43,680 nt of DNA, from assembly GCA_937875395.1 (NCBI GenBank), contig CALNCU010000229.1:1-43680 (forward strand), given 5' to 3'. The position numbers and the translations under genes were made by a program. Below the pieces are notes generated by a model, which made no database searches, was not told the DNA's origin, and worked only from the letters and a program-made list of their open reading frames with translations. The DNA is from an uncultured Armatimonadota bacterium (GTDB lineage: Bacteria > Armatimonadota > UBA5829 > DTJY01). Each line of letters opens with the position of its first letter. The stretch's first letter is position 1. Below, in pieces: positions 9,248 to 18,500 of the stretch.

Positions 9248-9275
9248 AGATTATTCAAAGCCTGCCAGTTCACAA
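9248..9275 (-). promoter_or_regulatory. Possible promoter of the hrcA-chaperonin-grpE cluster
   Basis: Read on the minus strand, TTGTGA (9275-9270) and TAATCT (9253-9248) are separated by 16 bases and lie about 80 bases upstream of hrcA. Further upstream, around 9290-9303, there is a short GAGAG...CTC inverted repeat. Neither matches the CIRCE consensus. Confidence 0.35.
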
Positions 9276-9365
9276 AATAGACAAAAAGGAGAGTTTTTCT
9301 CACTAAAAAGTATAACATTGGGGGTGGGCGGTGTCAAGGTTTGAGGCAAGAGGCAATCCGCATAC

Positions 9366-9394
9366 TTGACTAACTTCAATATAAGAACTAAAAT
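9366..9394 (+). promoter_or_regulatory. Putative sigma70-type promoter of the response regulator
   Basis: TTGACT (9366-9371) and TAAAAT (9389-9394) are exactly 17 bases apart, 62 bases upstream of the response regulator start. Confidence 0.6.
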
Positions 9395-9456
9395 CCTATT
9401 AATTGTAAAATAGTTCAACGTATGTACAAAAAAGACTAAGCTCTGTCAGAGGCAGC

Positions 9457-10152
9457 ATGGGAACTTTGATTCTTATAGTAGAAGACGACCCCGTAGTGCG
9501 GAACCTTGTGTCAAGCACGCTGGCACGCGAAGGGATGGTGGTTATGCCCTTTGAAACCGGTGCTGAGGGATTGAAGGCGGTATCGCAGAATCGTCCGGCG
9601 TTGGTGCTTCTTGACGTAAATCTCCCGGATATGGATGGATGGGAGATTCTGCGCAGGCTTCGCGACGGCTCCACATATCAGCCGTCGGTTATTATGCTGA
9701 CTACACGGCACAAGGAGACCGACCGCATACAGGGGTTGAATATGGGCGCGGATGATTATATCTGCAAACCATTCAGTTCCCGTGAACTGGTTGCCCGCGT
9801 AAGAGCGGTGCTGAGAAGAGTAAATGAGAGAGGCGCAAAGCGGAATGAAATCAATTTTGTGGGCCTCCGCATAGATATTACCGGACGTTCCGTATGGCGC
9901 CGGGGGGAGCCGGTGCACCTGACTCCCAAGGAGTTTGATCTTCTGGTAACGCTTGCCGGGAAACCAAACCAGGTGCTTGAGAGGAAGGTTTTATATAGTG
10001 ACATCTGGGGAGATTCTGCGCATGGGAGCGGCCATACCCTTGAAGTGCATATAGACCGCCTGCGCAGAAAGCTTGCCGTATCAGACGGTGAGAGCCTGGT
10101 TAAGACTGTTAAAGGCAAGGGATACAAACTACAGGTAACAGGCAGCAATTAG
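9457..10152 (+). CDS. OmpR/PhoB-family response regulator
   Basis: 231 aa. The receiver domain (about 3-120) has the acidic pair in VEDD (residues 8-11), the phospho-acceptor D53 in LLDVNLPDMDG, a switch Thr in MLTTR and K103-region KPFSSREL. The C-terminal winged helix (about 130-228) carries HLTPKEFDLL and the DNA-contact segment SGHTLEVHIDRLRRKL, ending with KTVKGKGYKL. Phosphorylation should drive dimerisation and DNA binding. It precedes the four hybrid kinases on the same strand, separated by 358 bases, so it may be their output, although hybrid kinases need an HPt step to reach it. AGAGG precedes the ATG. Confidence 0.95.
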   Translation: MGTLILIVEDDPVVRNLVSSTLAREGMVVMPFETGAEGLKAVSQNRPALVLLDVNLPDMDGWEILRRLRDGSTYQPSVIMLTTRHKETDRIQGLNMGADDYICKPFSSRELVARVRAVLRRVNERGAKRNEINFVGLRIDITGRSVWRRGEPVHLTPKEFDLLVTLAGKPNQVLERKVLYSDIWGDSAHGSGHTLEVHIDRLRRKLAVSDGESLVKTVKGKGYKLQVTGSN

Positions 10153-10510
10153 TACTCTGTAAACCTGGATTTGCAAGTTCAAACAGGGCAACGCCCGCGG
10201 CGTGCAAAGTATCCTAGACATATTTAAGTTTATACGCCGCTAAACTAATACAGGAGGCTTGGAGATAGGAGCGTACCTCCGGGGATTACCCCCCAAGGCG
10301 ATACTTCGGTCGCAGAGCGAAGCGCCGCTGCCGAAGCATTGTTAAAAATCGCAACTTTTTGGTGAAGCGCTGGTAGCTAATTTATTTAATCTTCTATAAA
10401 TGTTTAATTATATTTGCCTAATCTAAACTGCGCCGGGCACGCAACCGTTAATCCTTATTTCAGGTATTTTTACAATCGCCGGATACCCGGCATTGCCTGA
10501 GGGCACTGTA
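10153..10510. other. Gap between response regulator and first kinase
   Basis: 358 bases without a credible protein gene. The first half contains the structured RNA candidate described separately. Beyond about 10380 the sequence is AT-rich. A small hairpin, GCCGG (10478-10482) with CCGGC (10487-10491), sits just before the GAGGG ribosome binding site (10499-10503) of the kinase gene. Confidence 0.6.
10258..10336 (+). ncRNA. Candidate structured RNA of unknown class
   Basis: Several stems nest without conflict. CTTGG (10258-10262) pairs with CCAAG (10293-10297). Inside are GGAG/CTCC (10268-10271 and 10277-10280, loop CGTAC) and GGGG/CCCC (10281-10284 and 10289-10292, loop ATTA), which makes a three-way junction. 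A second module has CTTCGG (10304-10309) pairing with CCGAAG (10331-10336) around a TCGC-AGA-GCGA hairpin (10310-10320). I do not recognise a known riboswitch, 6S, SRP or tmRNA pattern. The region could be a leader of the kinase gene 175 bases downstream, a separate small RNA, or a protein-binding site. Strand is assumed from the neighbours. Confidence 0.4.
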
Positions 10511-13500
10511 GTGGTTAATTTCTTTATCAACCAGATAGACTTTATTCTCTTCTTGCATGGATTGTCGCTGCTGATACTTTCAACGGCATGTATAGCCCTG
10601 CGCAGAACGCATCGTTATGGGCTGGCATGGGGATGGCTGGCGCTCTTTGGTTTCTGTTATGCGCTAAGGCAGTGGATGGAAGTGCTGGCAGGCGGTACCG
10701 GGTATTCAGCTATTGTTTCTTCGGTTAATCTTGGCATGGTGCTTGTATCTTACATCCTGCTTCTGGAGTTTGCGCGCAGCAGCACCAGGAAACTCTTTGG
10801 CAAGGGGCCGGGAGTGTGGTTGTATGTACCGGTAGCGGGCATTGCGGTGGTGGCTCTAAGCCCCTGCATCGGCAGCGCCAGTATTACTGCAAAGCATGTC
10901 CTTGAAGCATCTGCGGCGGTATGGTCTTCCTACCTTTTCTTTCATATCTGTAGGGAAGAGACCGGAATCAGGCGGCCGTTTGCAGCTGTGATCTCTATTA
11001 CTATCCTGCTGCATGCCATCTCCGAGAGCATTCCTCCACATCTTCTTTTAAGCCCTTCAGAGTTTAGAATATTAAATGATGCAGAGGTAATGGCACCCAG
11101 AGTCATTCCCCAGCTGCTGCATAATTGCTCGGCAATTTTTGCTGCAATTGCAATGTGGGGTTATGCAGAAGCATCGCGCAGGTCTTTGGGGCAGATTTAT
11201 TCTTCGGCCCGCCGCGGTAAATTTGAGTTCCTCATGGCTGCCACTCTTATTGTTATAATCTCGCTGGGCTGGTTTGCTACAAATTTTGCGGGTAATCGGG
11301 AACACAGGGAATTAGCAAAGAATTTGCGTATTAAAACCAGCGCGTTGGCAGCGGCCATTCCGCCCGCGCGGGTAGTAAGGCTGCACGGCTCCCCGGAGGA
11401 TATATACACCCTCAACTACCAGCGTCTCCGCGAGCAGCTTGGCGCCATACGTAATGCTGCAACGGACTGCCGGTATGTGTATCTGCTTGGTCTAAGGAAT
11501 AATAACATAGTCTTTCTTGCAGATGCAGAGCCGGAAGATTCCAGGAATTTTTCTCCCCCAGGGCAGATATACTATGAATCAAACGTAGACTGGCTGGAAT
11601 CGTTTGCAAATGCCCGGCCCAAGGTTGAGTTCTGCCGGGACAGGTGGGGCACATGGGTATCCGGCACATCTCCCGTAATTAACCCAGCCACCGGAAGAGT
11701 AGTTGCACTTTTGGGGATAGATATCTCCGCCAAGGCTTGGCACAGTCGTGTTGCGGAGGCGCGGATCTTTGTTATTGTGGTTACGCTGCTTCTGTGCTGC
11801 ATCTCTCTGGGTTTTCTTATTGCATGGAGATCCATACGGGAATCTGCCGTCAGAATCTTTGCCTCAGAGAAGAATTTCAGCAGTATATTCAAAAATGCGC
11901 CGGACTCAATATTTATTATAGACCCCGGCACCAGTAAGATACTGGCAGTCAACCCCGCCGTGGTGGAGTGGCTGGGTTATAAACGCTCTCAACTTCTGCT
12001 TATGACCTTTAATGATCTGCTGGAGCCCGGCTCTGAAGTTAAGAGCAAAGACCTGCTGCAAGTGACGGCAGGCAAAACCGCCGCCCCGGTTGAGTGCCGT
12101 TTCCGTACAAGCGGCAACAAAATTCTTGATGTAGAGATTACCGTGACAAGCCTTTTCTTTTTTGGAGAGAACAGGTTCACCGTTTTTGCCCGCGATATTA
12201 CGCAGCGCAAGCGGTCTGAGATACTTATACATGAACATCTAAAGTTTCTTCAGCAGATACTTGATACCATACCTACACCCGTATTTTACAAAAACTTTAA
12301 CAACCGTTATGAAGGCTGCAACGCGGCTTTTGAAGCTCTAATAGGCAAGAGCCGTGATCAGATTATAGGGCATACCCTGGGGCAACTGGTAGATAAGAGG
12401 GTTGCAGAGAAGCATGAGCGGCAAGATAGAGAGCTCTTTAAAAGTTCCGGCGCCACAGCCTACCAGGCACGGATTACAGGCGCCGACAGCATAAAGCGGG
12501 ACGTAATTATCTACAAGGCTACTTACGCAAAACCGGACGAATCCCATGCAGGACTTGTGGGCGTGGTGCATGATATTACGGAGCAATCTTCAATTGCGGC
12601 CAGGCTAAGGCACCGCGTGGAACTTCAGAAACTCATAACAAAAATCTCCAAGGACTTTATTAACCTTGGACTCTCAGAGATTGACCACGGCATTACAGAG
12701 GCCCTTGAAGCCATAGCGCGTTTCTCCCAATCGGACCGCGCCTATATCTACCTGCTGCATGAAAACGGGGAGGAACTGGTAAACTCCCATATCTGGCATG
12801 TAAACGGATTGCCGTCCGGCGCCCTGGGAGAGCGCATAAAAATGGCCGATTATCCGTGGGCGGCAAAACAGCTGGCATCTCTGCAGCCCGTATCCATACG
12901 AAGCCTTGCAGATATGCCTTCTGCAGCTGAAAGAGAAAGAAAATTTATTAAAGCACAGGGGATAAAGAACCTGCTCTTTGTGCCCATGGTGTACAACCAG
13001 AGACCAATAGGCTTCCTTGGAATAGACCTGATTAGCGAAGAGAAGGACTGGCCGGAGGAGCTTGTCTCCACATTTAGAATAGTGGGCGATGTCTTTGTTA
13101 ACGCCGTTATACGCCAGCAGGCAGAACGCGAACTTGAGCAGAACAGGGAGTACCTTAACAACCTGTTCCAGTTTATACAGATGGGGATTCTGCTTGTAGA
13201 TAACGAAACCCGCACAATCATAGATGCAAACCCGTTTGCGCTGAGCATGCTGGGGATGCCCAGGGATCAGGTAATAGGCTCCACGTGCCATCTCTTCATA
13301 TGCCCGCACGGCAGGGGCGAGTGCCCGGCGCTGGATATGAACCAGCATATAGACAGGGCCGAATGCACGCTGCTTACTGCAGACGGCGGGACTATGCCGG
13401 TGTTAAAGAGCGTCACATCAATCATGCTAAACGGCCGGCCGGTGCTTCTTGAAAGCTTTGTTGATATCACCCAGATAAAACGCATGGAAGAAAAACTGCA

Positions 13501-15457
13501 GAGAGCAATTGAAGAAGCAGATGCCGCCAGCAAGGCAAAGAGTAATTTCCTTGCCAACATGAGCCATGAAATCCGCACCCCCATGAACGGCATAATAGGC
13601 ATAACCGAGCTTCTGCTTGATACGCACCTGGCGCCTGAACAGCGGGAGTTTCTGGATGCAGTAAGCAGTTCTGCAGATCACCTGCTCTCCCTGCTTAACG
13701 ACCTTCTGGATTTTGCAAAGATAGAAGCAGGCAGGATGGATCTTGAACTTACGCCGTTTAGCATGCAAGACCTTGTGCATGACGTAGTGAACGCCATGTC
13801 CCTAAGAGCCCAGGCCAAGGGACTGGAACTTAAAAACGAGATATCGACGGATGTGCCGGCCGGCCTTGTGGGAGATCCCAACAGAATAACCCAGGTACTG
13901 GTAAACCTTGTAGGGAATGCCATAAAGTTTACGGAACAGGGCGAAGTATCCATATGCGTAGATGTTGATTCTTTTAAAGGCAGCCAGGTTATCCTGCACT
14001 TTGCCGTAAAAGATACGGGCATAGGCATACCAAGAGCAAAACATAAGGAGATCTTTGATGCATTTGCGCAGGCAGACAGTTCCACCACGCGCCGTTACGG
14101 AGGCACGGGGCTGGGTCTTGCCATATCCTCCCAGATTGTAAACCTGGTTGGCGGCAACATCTGGGTTGAGAGCCAGGAAGGCACAGGCAGCACATTCCAC
14201 TTCACAGCCGGTTTTGAGCTGGGCGGAGATACTAAAAAGAGGACAGAGCCTTTTGGCGTGGCAGACCTTGCAGAAATGCGCGTGCTTGTAGCCAGCGAAG
14301 ATCAGGAGCAGGCGCTCTCCATTATTAAAATGCTCTCCGAGTGGCATATGGAAACAGATATTGCAAAAGGATCAAATCAGGCTGTCACCAAATGCCTGAA
14401 AGCCAGGGAATCCGGCCACCCGTACAACCTGCTTGTAACAGACTGCCTATCCGCAAAGCTGGATTGCCGCCTTCTCATTAAAAAAATAAATAAAACCCCG
14501 GAGATTGCCATACCGGCTATAATTTTATTTGATGAAGATGACTCGGAAGAGTTTGTAAAAGCCTGCCGGGAAGCCAATATAGGGAGTTTCCTTAAAAAGC
14601 CGGCTGACGGCACTATGTTGCTTAAAGAAATACTTGCCGTACTTGGCGGGCGGGCAGACGCATCCCGTCCGCAGGATGAGCCTAAAGTCTCCGTTCTTCC
14701 ACTTAAAATTCTGCTGGCGGAAGATAATGCAGTAAACCAGAAAGTTGGTATAAGCATGCTTCAAAAGCAGGGACATAGCGTAGTAATAGCTAATGATGGT
14801 ATAGAGGCGGTAGAAAAGTGGCTTGACGGATCTTTTGATCTTGTGCTGATGGATGTGCAGATGCCTAATATGAACGGCTATGAGGCCACTGCCGCAATTA
14901 GAAGAGCAGACCGCTCCCTTGGCGGCCACACCCCCATTATAGCCATGACCGCCTACGCCATGAAGGGCGACCGCGAGCGTTGCCTGCAGGCGGGAATGGA
15001 TGGTTACGTATCAAAGCCCATAAAATCGGAGACACTCCGCGAAGAGATAGCAAGGGTGGTGCTTGAAAATGCCACCTGCAATAATACGAAAGGAGAATCA
15101 GTCAAAATGGAAGTAACCCGTAATTCATCTTTTAATCTTATAGAAGCGCTGGCCAACATAGGCGAAGACCATGAACTATTTGCGGAACTTATTGCAATAT
15201 TTTTAGAGGATTATCCCAAGCAGCTTGCAAATCTCCATGCCGCATTTGCAGGCGGCAATGCAGATGATGTGCGCAAAGTTGCGCATACCATAAAAGGTTC
15301 CGTAGGAGTCTTTTCGGCGCAACAGGCCTGGGATACAGCCTATGCAGTTGAGCAGATAGGCGCAAGCGGAGACCTTGCTCCTGCTGCAGAAAAGATAGCA
15401 GATCTGGAATCAGAACTGGCCAGGCTTTCAAAAGATTTAAGCAGTTCTCTTTCATAG
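10511..15457 (+). CDS. Hybrid histidine kinase 1 (7TM-type, PAS-PAS-GAF-PAS-HK-REC-REC-HPt)
   Basis: 1648 aa from GTG at 10511, chosen because GAGGG lies seven bases upstream; a TTG at 10493 lacks a site. Residues ~5-225 hold about seven hydrophobic helices. A second membrane-flanked sensor segment follows (~240-430). Cytoplasmic order: PAS (~450-570), PAS (~575-700), GAF (~705-870), and PAS (~875-995) with a Cys-rich CHLFICPHGRGEC loop. Then come HisKA with H1019 in SHEIRTPMNG and HATPase (~1110-1235) with the N box NLVGNAIKF and TGLGLAI. A weak receiver (~1250-1375) has the acidic pair changed to SE. A canonical receiver with D1448 and an HPt domain with H1592 in HTIKGSVG complete the protein. 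It is the only kinase of the four with its own HPt. First of the array; 75 bases before kinase 2. Confidence 0.95.
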   Translation: MVNFFINQIDFILFLHGLSLLILSTACIALRRTHRYGLAWGWLALFGFCYALRQWMEVLAGGTGYSAIVSSVNLGMVLVSYILLLEFARSSTRKLFGKGPGVWLYVPVAGIAVVALSPCIGSASITAKHVLEASAAVWSSYLFFHICREETGIRRPFAAVISITILLHAISESIPPHLLLSPSEFRILNDAEVMAPRVIPQLLHNCSAIFAAIAMWGYAEASRRSLGQIYSSARRGKFEFLMAATLIVIISLGWFATNFAGNREHRELAKNLRIKTSALAAAIPPARVVRLHGSPEDIYTLNYQRLREQLGAIRNAATDCRYVYLLGLRNNNIVFLADAEPEDSRNFSPPGQIYYESNVDWLESFANARPKVEFCRDRWGTWVSGTSPVINPATGRVVALLGIDISAKAWHSRVAEARIFVIVVTLLLCCISLGFLIAWRSIRESAVRIFASEKNFSSIFKNAPDSIFIIDPGTSKILAVNPAVVEWLGYKRSQLLLMTFNDLLEPGSEVKSKDLLQVTAGKTAAPVECRFRTSGNKILDVEITVTSLFFFGENRFTVFARDITQRKRSEILIHEHLKFLQQILDTIPTPVFYKNFNNRYEGCNAAFEALIGKSRDQIIGHTLGQLVDKRVAEKHERQDRELFKSSGATAYQARITGADSIKRDVIIYKATYAKPDESHAGLVGVVHDITEQSSIAARLRHRVELQKLITKISKDFINLGLSEIDHGITEALEAIARFSQSDRAYIYLLHENGEELVNSHIWHVNGLPSGALGERIKMADYPWAAKQLASLQPVSIRSLADMPSAAERERKFIKAQGIKNLLFVPMVYNQRPIGFLGIDLISEEKDWPEELVSTFRIVGDVFVNAVIRQQAERELEQNREYLNNLFQFIQMGILLVDNETRTIIDANPFALSMLGMPRDQVIGSTCHLFICPHGRGECPALDMNQHIDRAECTLLTADGGTMPVLKSVTSIMLNGRPVLLESFVDITQIKRMEEKLQRAIEEADAASKAKSNFLANMSHEIRTPMNGIIGITELLLDTHLAPEQREFLDAVSSSADHLLSLLNDLLDFAKIEAGRMDLELTPFSMQDLVHDVVNAMSLRAQAKGLELKNEISTDVPAGLVGDPNRITQVLVNLVGNAIKFTEQGEVSICVDVDSFKGSQVILHFAVKDTGIGIPRAKHKEIFDAFAQADSSTTRRYGGTGLGLAISSQIVNLVGGNIWVESQEGTGSTFHFTAGFELGGDTKKRTEPFGVADLAEMRVLVASEDQEQALSIIKMLSEWHMETDIAKGSNQAVTKCLKARESGHPYNLLVTDCLSAKLDCRLLIKKINKTPEIAIPAIILFDEDDSEEFVKACREANIGSFLKKPADGTMLLKEILAVLGGRADASRPQDEPKVSVLPLKILLAEDNAVNQKVGISMLQKQGHSVVIANDGIEAVEKWLDGSFDLVLMDVQMPNMNGYEATAAIRRADRSLGGHTPIIAMTAYAMKGDRERCLQAGMDGYVSKPIKSETLREEIARVVLENATCNNTKGESVKMEVTRNSSFNLIEALANIGEDHELFAELIAIFLEDYPKQLANLHAAFAGGNADDVRKVAHTIKGSVGVFSAQQAWDTAYAVEQIGASGDLAPAAEKIADLESELARLSKDLSSSLS

Positions 15458-15532
15458 GTTCCTGCCGCCAGGACTAAAATTAAGAATAACCGGTCATGCC
15501 TTTTAGCCTGACTTATCAATGGATGAGAAAGT

Positions 15533-18500
15533 ATGACGATCCGCCGTAAAATTCTAAATATTATAGCCATAACCATTGTATGCGTAATGGCTGTGTTTTA
15601 CGTTACTACAACCAGGATTACGCTGGGCGGGCTCTCCGTGCTTGAAGATCAGTACGCCTGCCTAAACCTGGATCGTATTCAACACGCCATATCAAGCGAT
15701 GTGGAGAGGCTGCGTTCAATTACGGCCGATTGGGCCCAAAGGGATGAAACATATGAGTTTATCCAAAAGGGGGGCCGGGGCGATTTTATAAAGTCAAACA
15801 TCAACGAGACTACGTTCAGCGGGCTTGACCTTAATCTTATAGCAGTCCTTGATGCAAAAGGCAGGCCGGTCTATACTTCGGCATATGATAAATCTTTGGG
15901 AGGAATAATACCCGTTCCGGCAGAGACCCAGCCATACCTCTCCGGCAAAAACCGGCTTATCCGGGATTCGGCGGAGGGCCGCGGCAGGTCAGGTATATTG
16001 CAATTTGCAGGGCGTATGATGCTGATAGCCTATGAGCCCGTTCTTACGCCGGCAAGCAACGGGCAAGTATGCGGCATTCTTGTAATGGGACGGCATATAA
16101 GCGATAATGAAATCAGAAAATTTCAAAAGATCACATGCAGCCCTATAGCAGTTTACCCCATAGATGATCCAAAGCTCCCCAAAGAGGCTGCATCTGCCGG
16201 AAAAGCCCTGCTTGCAGGCCAAACCTACTATACGCAACGGCTTGGTTCCGCCGAAATAGCCGCCTACAAGCTGGTTAAAAATATAAATAAAGATAATGCG
16301 CTCTTGTTGCGCACAAGCATATGGAGGAATATTCACCGCCAGGGCCAGTTAATGCTCTGGTATACTGCCATGTCCATACTGATTGTAGGAATAGTCTTTG
16401 GCGTCATAGTGATGCTTATAGTAGACAGAGTTGTAGCATCCAAAATTATGGTGCTGGCAAAACATGTTGATAGCGTAGGTTCTTCCGGCGATCTCTCCAG
16501 ACGGATAGATATCCCGGGGGATGATGAGCTATCCCGGCTTGCAGAAGCCATAAACGGCATGCTCTCCGCCCTCTCGCAGGCGCAGCTCAAGTGCCTGGAG
16601 AGCGAAGATAGATACAGGCTTCTTGTCTCCAGCCTCCCCGATTACATCTGGGTGCACAGAGACAACAGGCTTATATACCTCAATAACTCGGCTGCTGATG
16701 CGCTGGGTTACGCGGTTGAGGAGATGCTTGGCAGTTCCATCCTGGATTACGTCGCCCCGGAATACAGAGACCTTATAATAGAAAAAGCCCAGCAGCGCCA
16801 GGCAGGGCTGGAAGTAAAAGAGTATGAGATAGAGCTGGTAACAGAATCCGGCAGGCACCTTACCGTTATCCCCCGCGGCACTAGCATTATGTATGAAAAC
16901 AAGCCGGCTATGCTCACAGTGCTTATTGACGTCACGGCCCGCAAATTTGCAGAAAAGGCTCTCAAAGAGAGCGAGGCAAGGTTCCGCCAGATTGCAAACA
17001 GCATGCAGGACTTAGTATGCATGACAGGCTCGGAAGGCGCCCTTCTCTACGTAAGCCCGTCCTTCAGGACGGTACTGGGGTACCGCGTTTCAGATATGGT
17101 GGGCAACTCCATCTATAAATATCTGCATCCAGAAGACCGCAGCCGGGCGCTGGAGATATCCAGGCGGGCAAGACGCCTGCTTATTATAGAAAAAAACCTT
17201 TTCAGAATAAGGCATGCAGACGGGTACTATCTATGGTTTGAAACATCCGGCAGCATACTGACGGATGAAAATAATCAGATGACGGGAGCGGTGTTATCTT
17301 CAAGAGACATAACAGAACGCAGGCTCAATGAAGAACTGATGCGCAAAAAAGATGCCCTGCTCTCCGGCGTTGCCGATGCCACCAACCGGCTGCTTACAGA
17401 TACAGATTTTGAATCCGCCGTAAACTACGGGCTTAGGGCTCTGGGCGAAGCGGCAGAAGTAGACAGAGTATACATCTTTAAAAACCTGGAAGATAAAGAG
17501 CACGCAAGCCCCTGCCTTACCCGGCGTTTTGAATGGGTCAGAGAGGGCGGAGAGCCGCGGGCAGAAAACCCGAACTACCGGAGCATCCCCTGCGAAGATT
17601 TTGAGCAGGAATGGTATAATACGCTTTCAAAAGGGGACATAGTGGCCGGGCTGGTACGCAACATGCCGGAGAAGTACCGCCAGCATATGCAATCGCAGGG
17701 AGTTTTGTACCATATGGTGGTGCCAATCATCATGGAAGGGCATTTCTGGGGGGTTATAGGCTTTGATGATTGCCACTCGGAACGCAACTGGACATCCAAT
17801 GAAATCTCCGTTATCAAAGTGGCGGTAGGAAGCATAGGCGGCGCAATAGCAAGAAAACAGGCAGAAGATGCCATGCGCACAGCAAAAGAAGCTGCGGATC
17901 TGGCAAATACAGCAAAGAGCCAGTTCCTTACCACCATGAGCCATGAAATCCGTACCCCCATGAACGGCATAATAGGCATGACGGAGCTTCTGCTTGACAC
18001 AACATGCACAAGAGACCAGCGGGAATACCTGGAAGTAGTCCGGGATTCGGCGGACACCCTGCTGGGCCTTATAGATGACATGCTGGACTTTGCCAAGATA
18101 GAAGCCGGCAACATAGAAATAAGCAATACGCCCTTCACCCTGCACACCCTGGTAGAAGATACCGTACAGGCATTCGGAGAACAGGCGCAAGAGAAGAACC
18201 TGGAACTAATATGCCACATAAAATCCGGCACCCCCTCTGCGCTTATTGGAGATTCCGATAGGCTGCGACAGATTCTTATAAACCTTATAGGAAACGCCAT
18301 CAAATTTACATCTGCAGGTGACATACAGGTAACCGCAGGCGTGGAATCTATAGATAAAAACGCCGCCACCCTTATATTCTCCGTTGCCGATACCGGAATA
18401 GGCATCTCATCCGAAACACTAAAGCTGATCTTTGACGCTTTTGTGCAGGGCGACGGCTCCACCACAAGAAAATACGGAGGAACCGGGCTGGGGCTTGCAA

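Noticed and set aside
9167..9456. CIRCE element between hrcA and the response regulator
   Set aside because: No TTAGCACTC / GAGTGCTAA arms at the required spacing on either strand.
10258..10336. Known riboswitch (c-di-GMP, TPP, cobalamin, fluoride, SRP or 6S RNA)
   Set aside because: None of the conserved core strings of these classes that I can recall are present; left as unassigned.
17575..18465. 296-aa minus-strand frame inside kinase 2
   Set aside because: Antisense to the HisKA and HATPase coding region; similar frames occur opposite the same domains in the other kinases, which shows that it is a by-product of the coding sequence.
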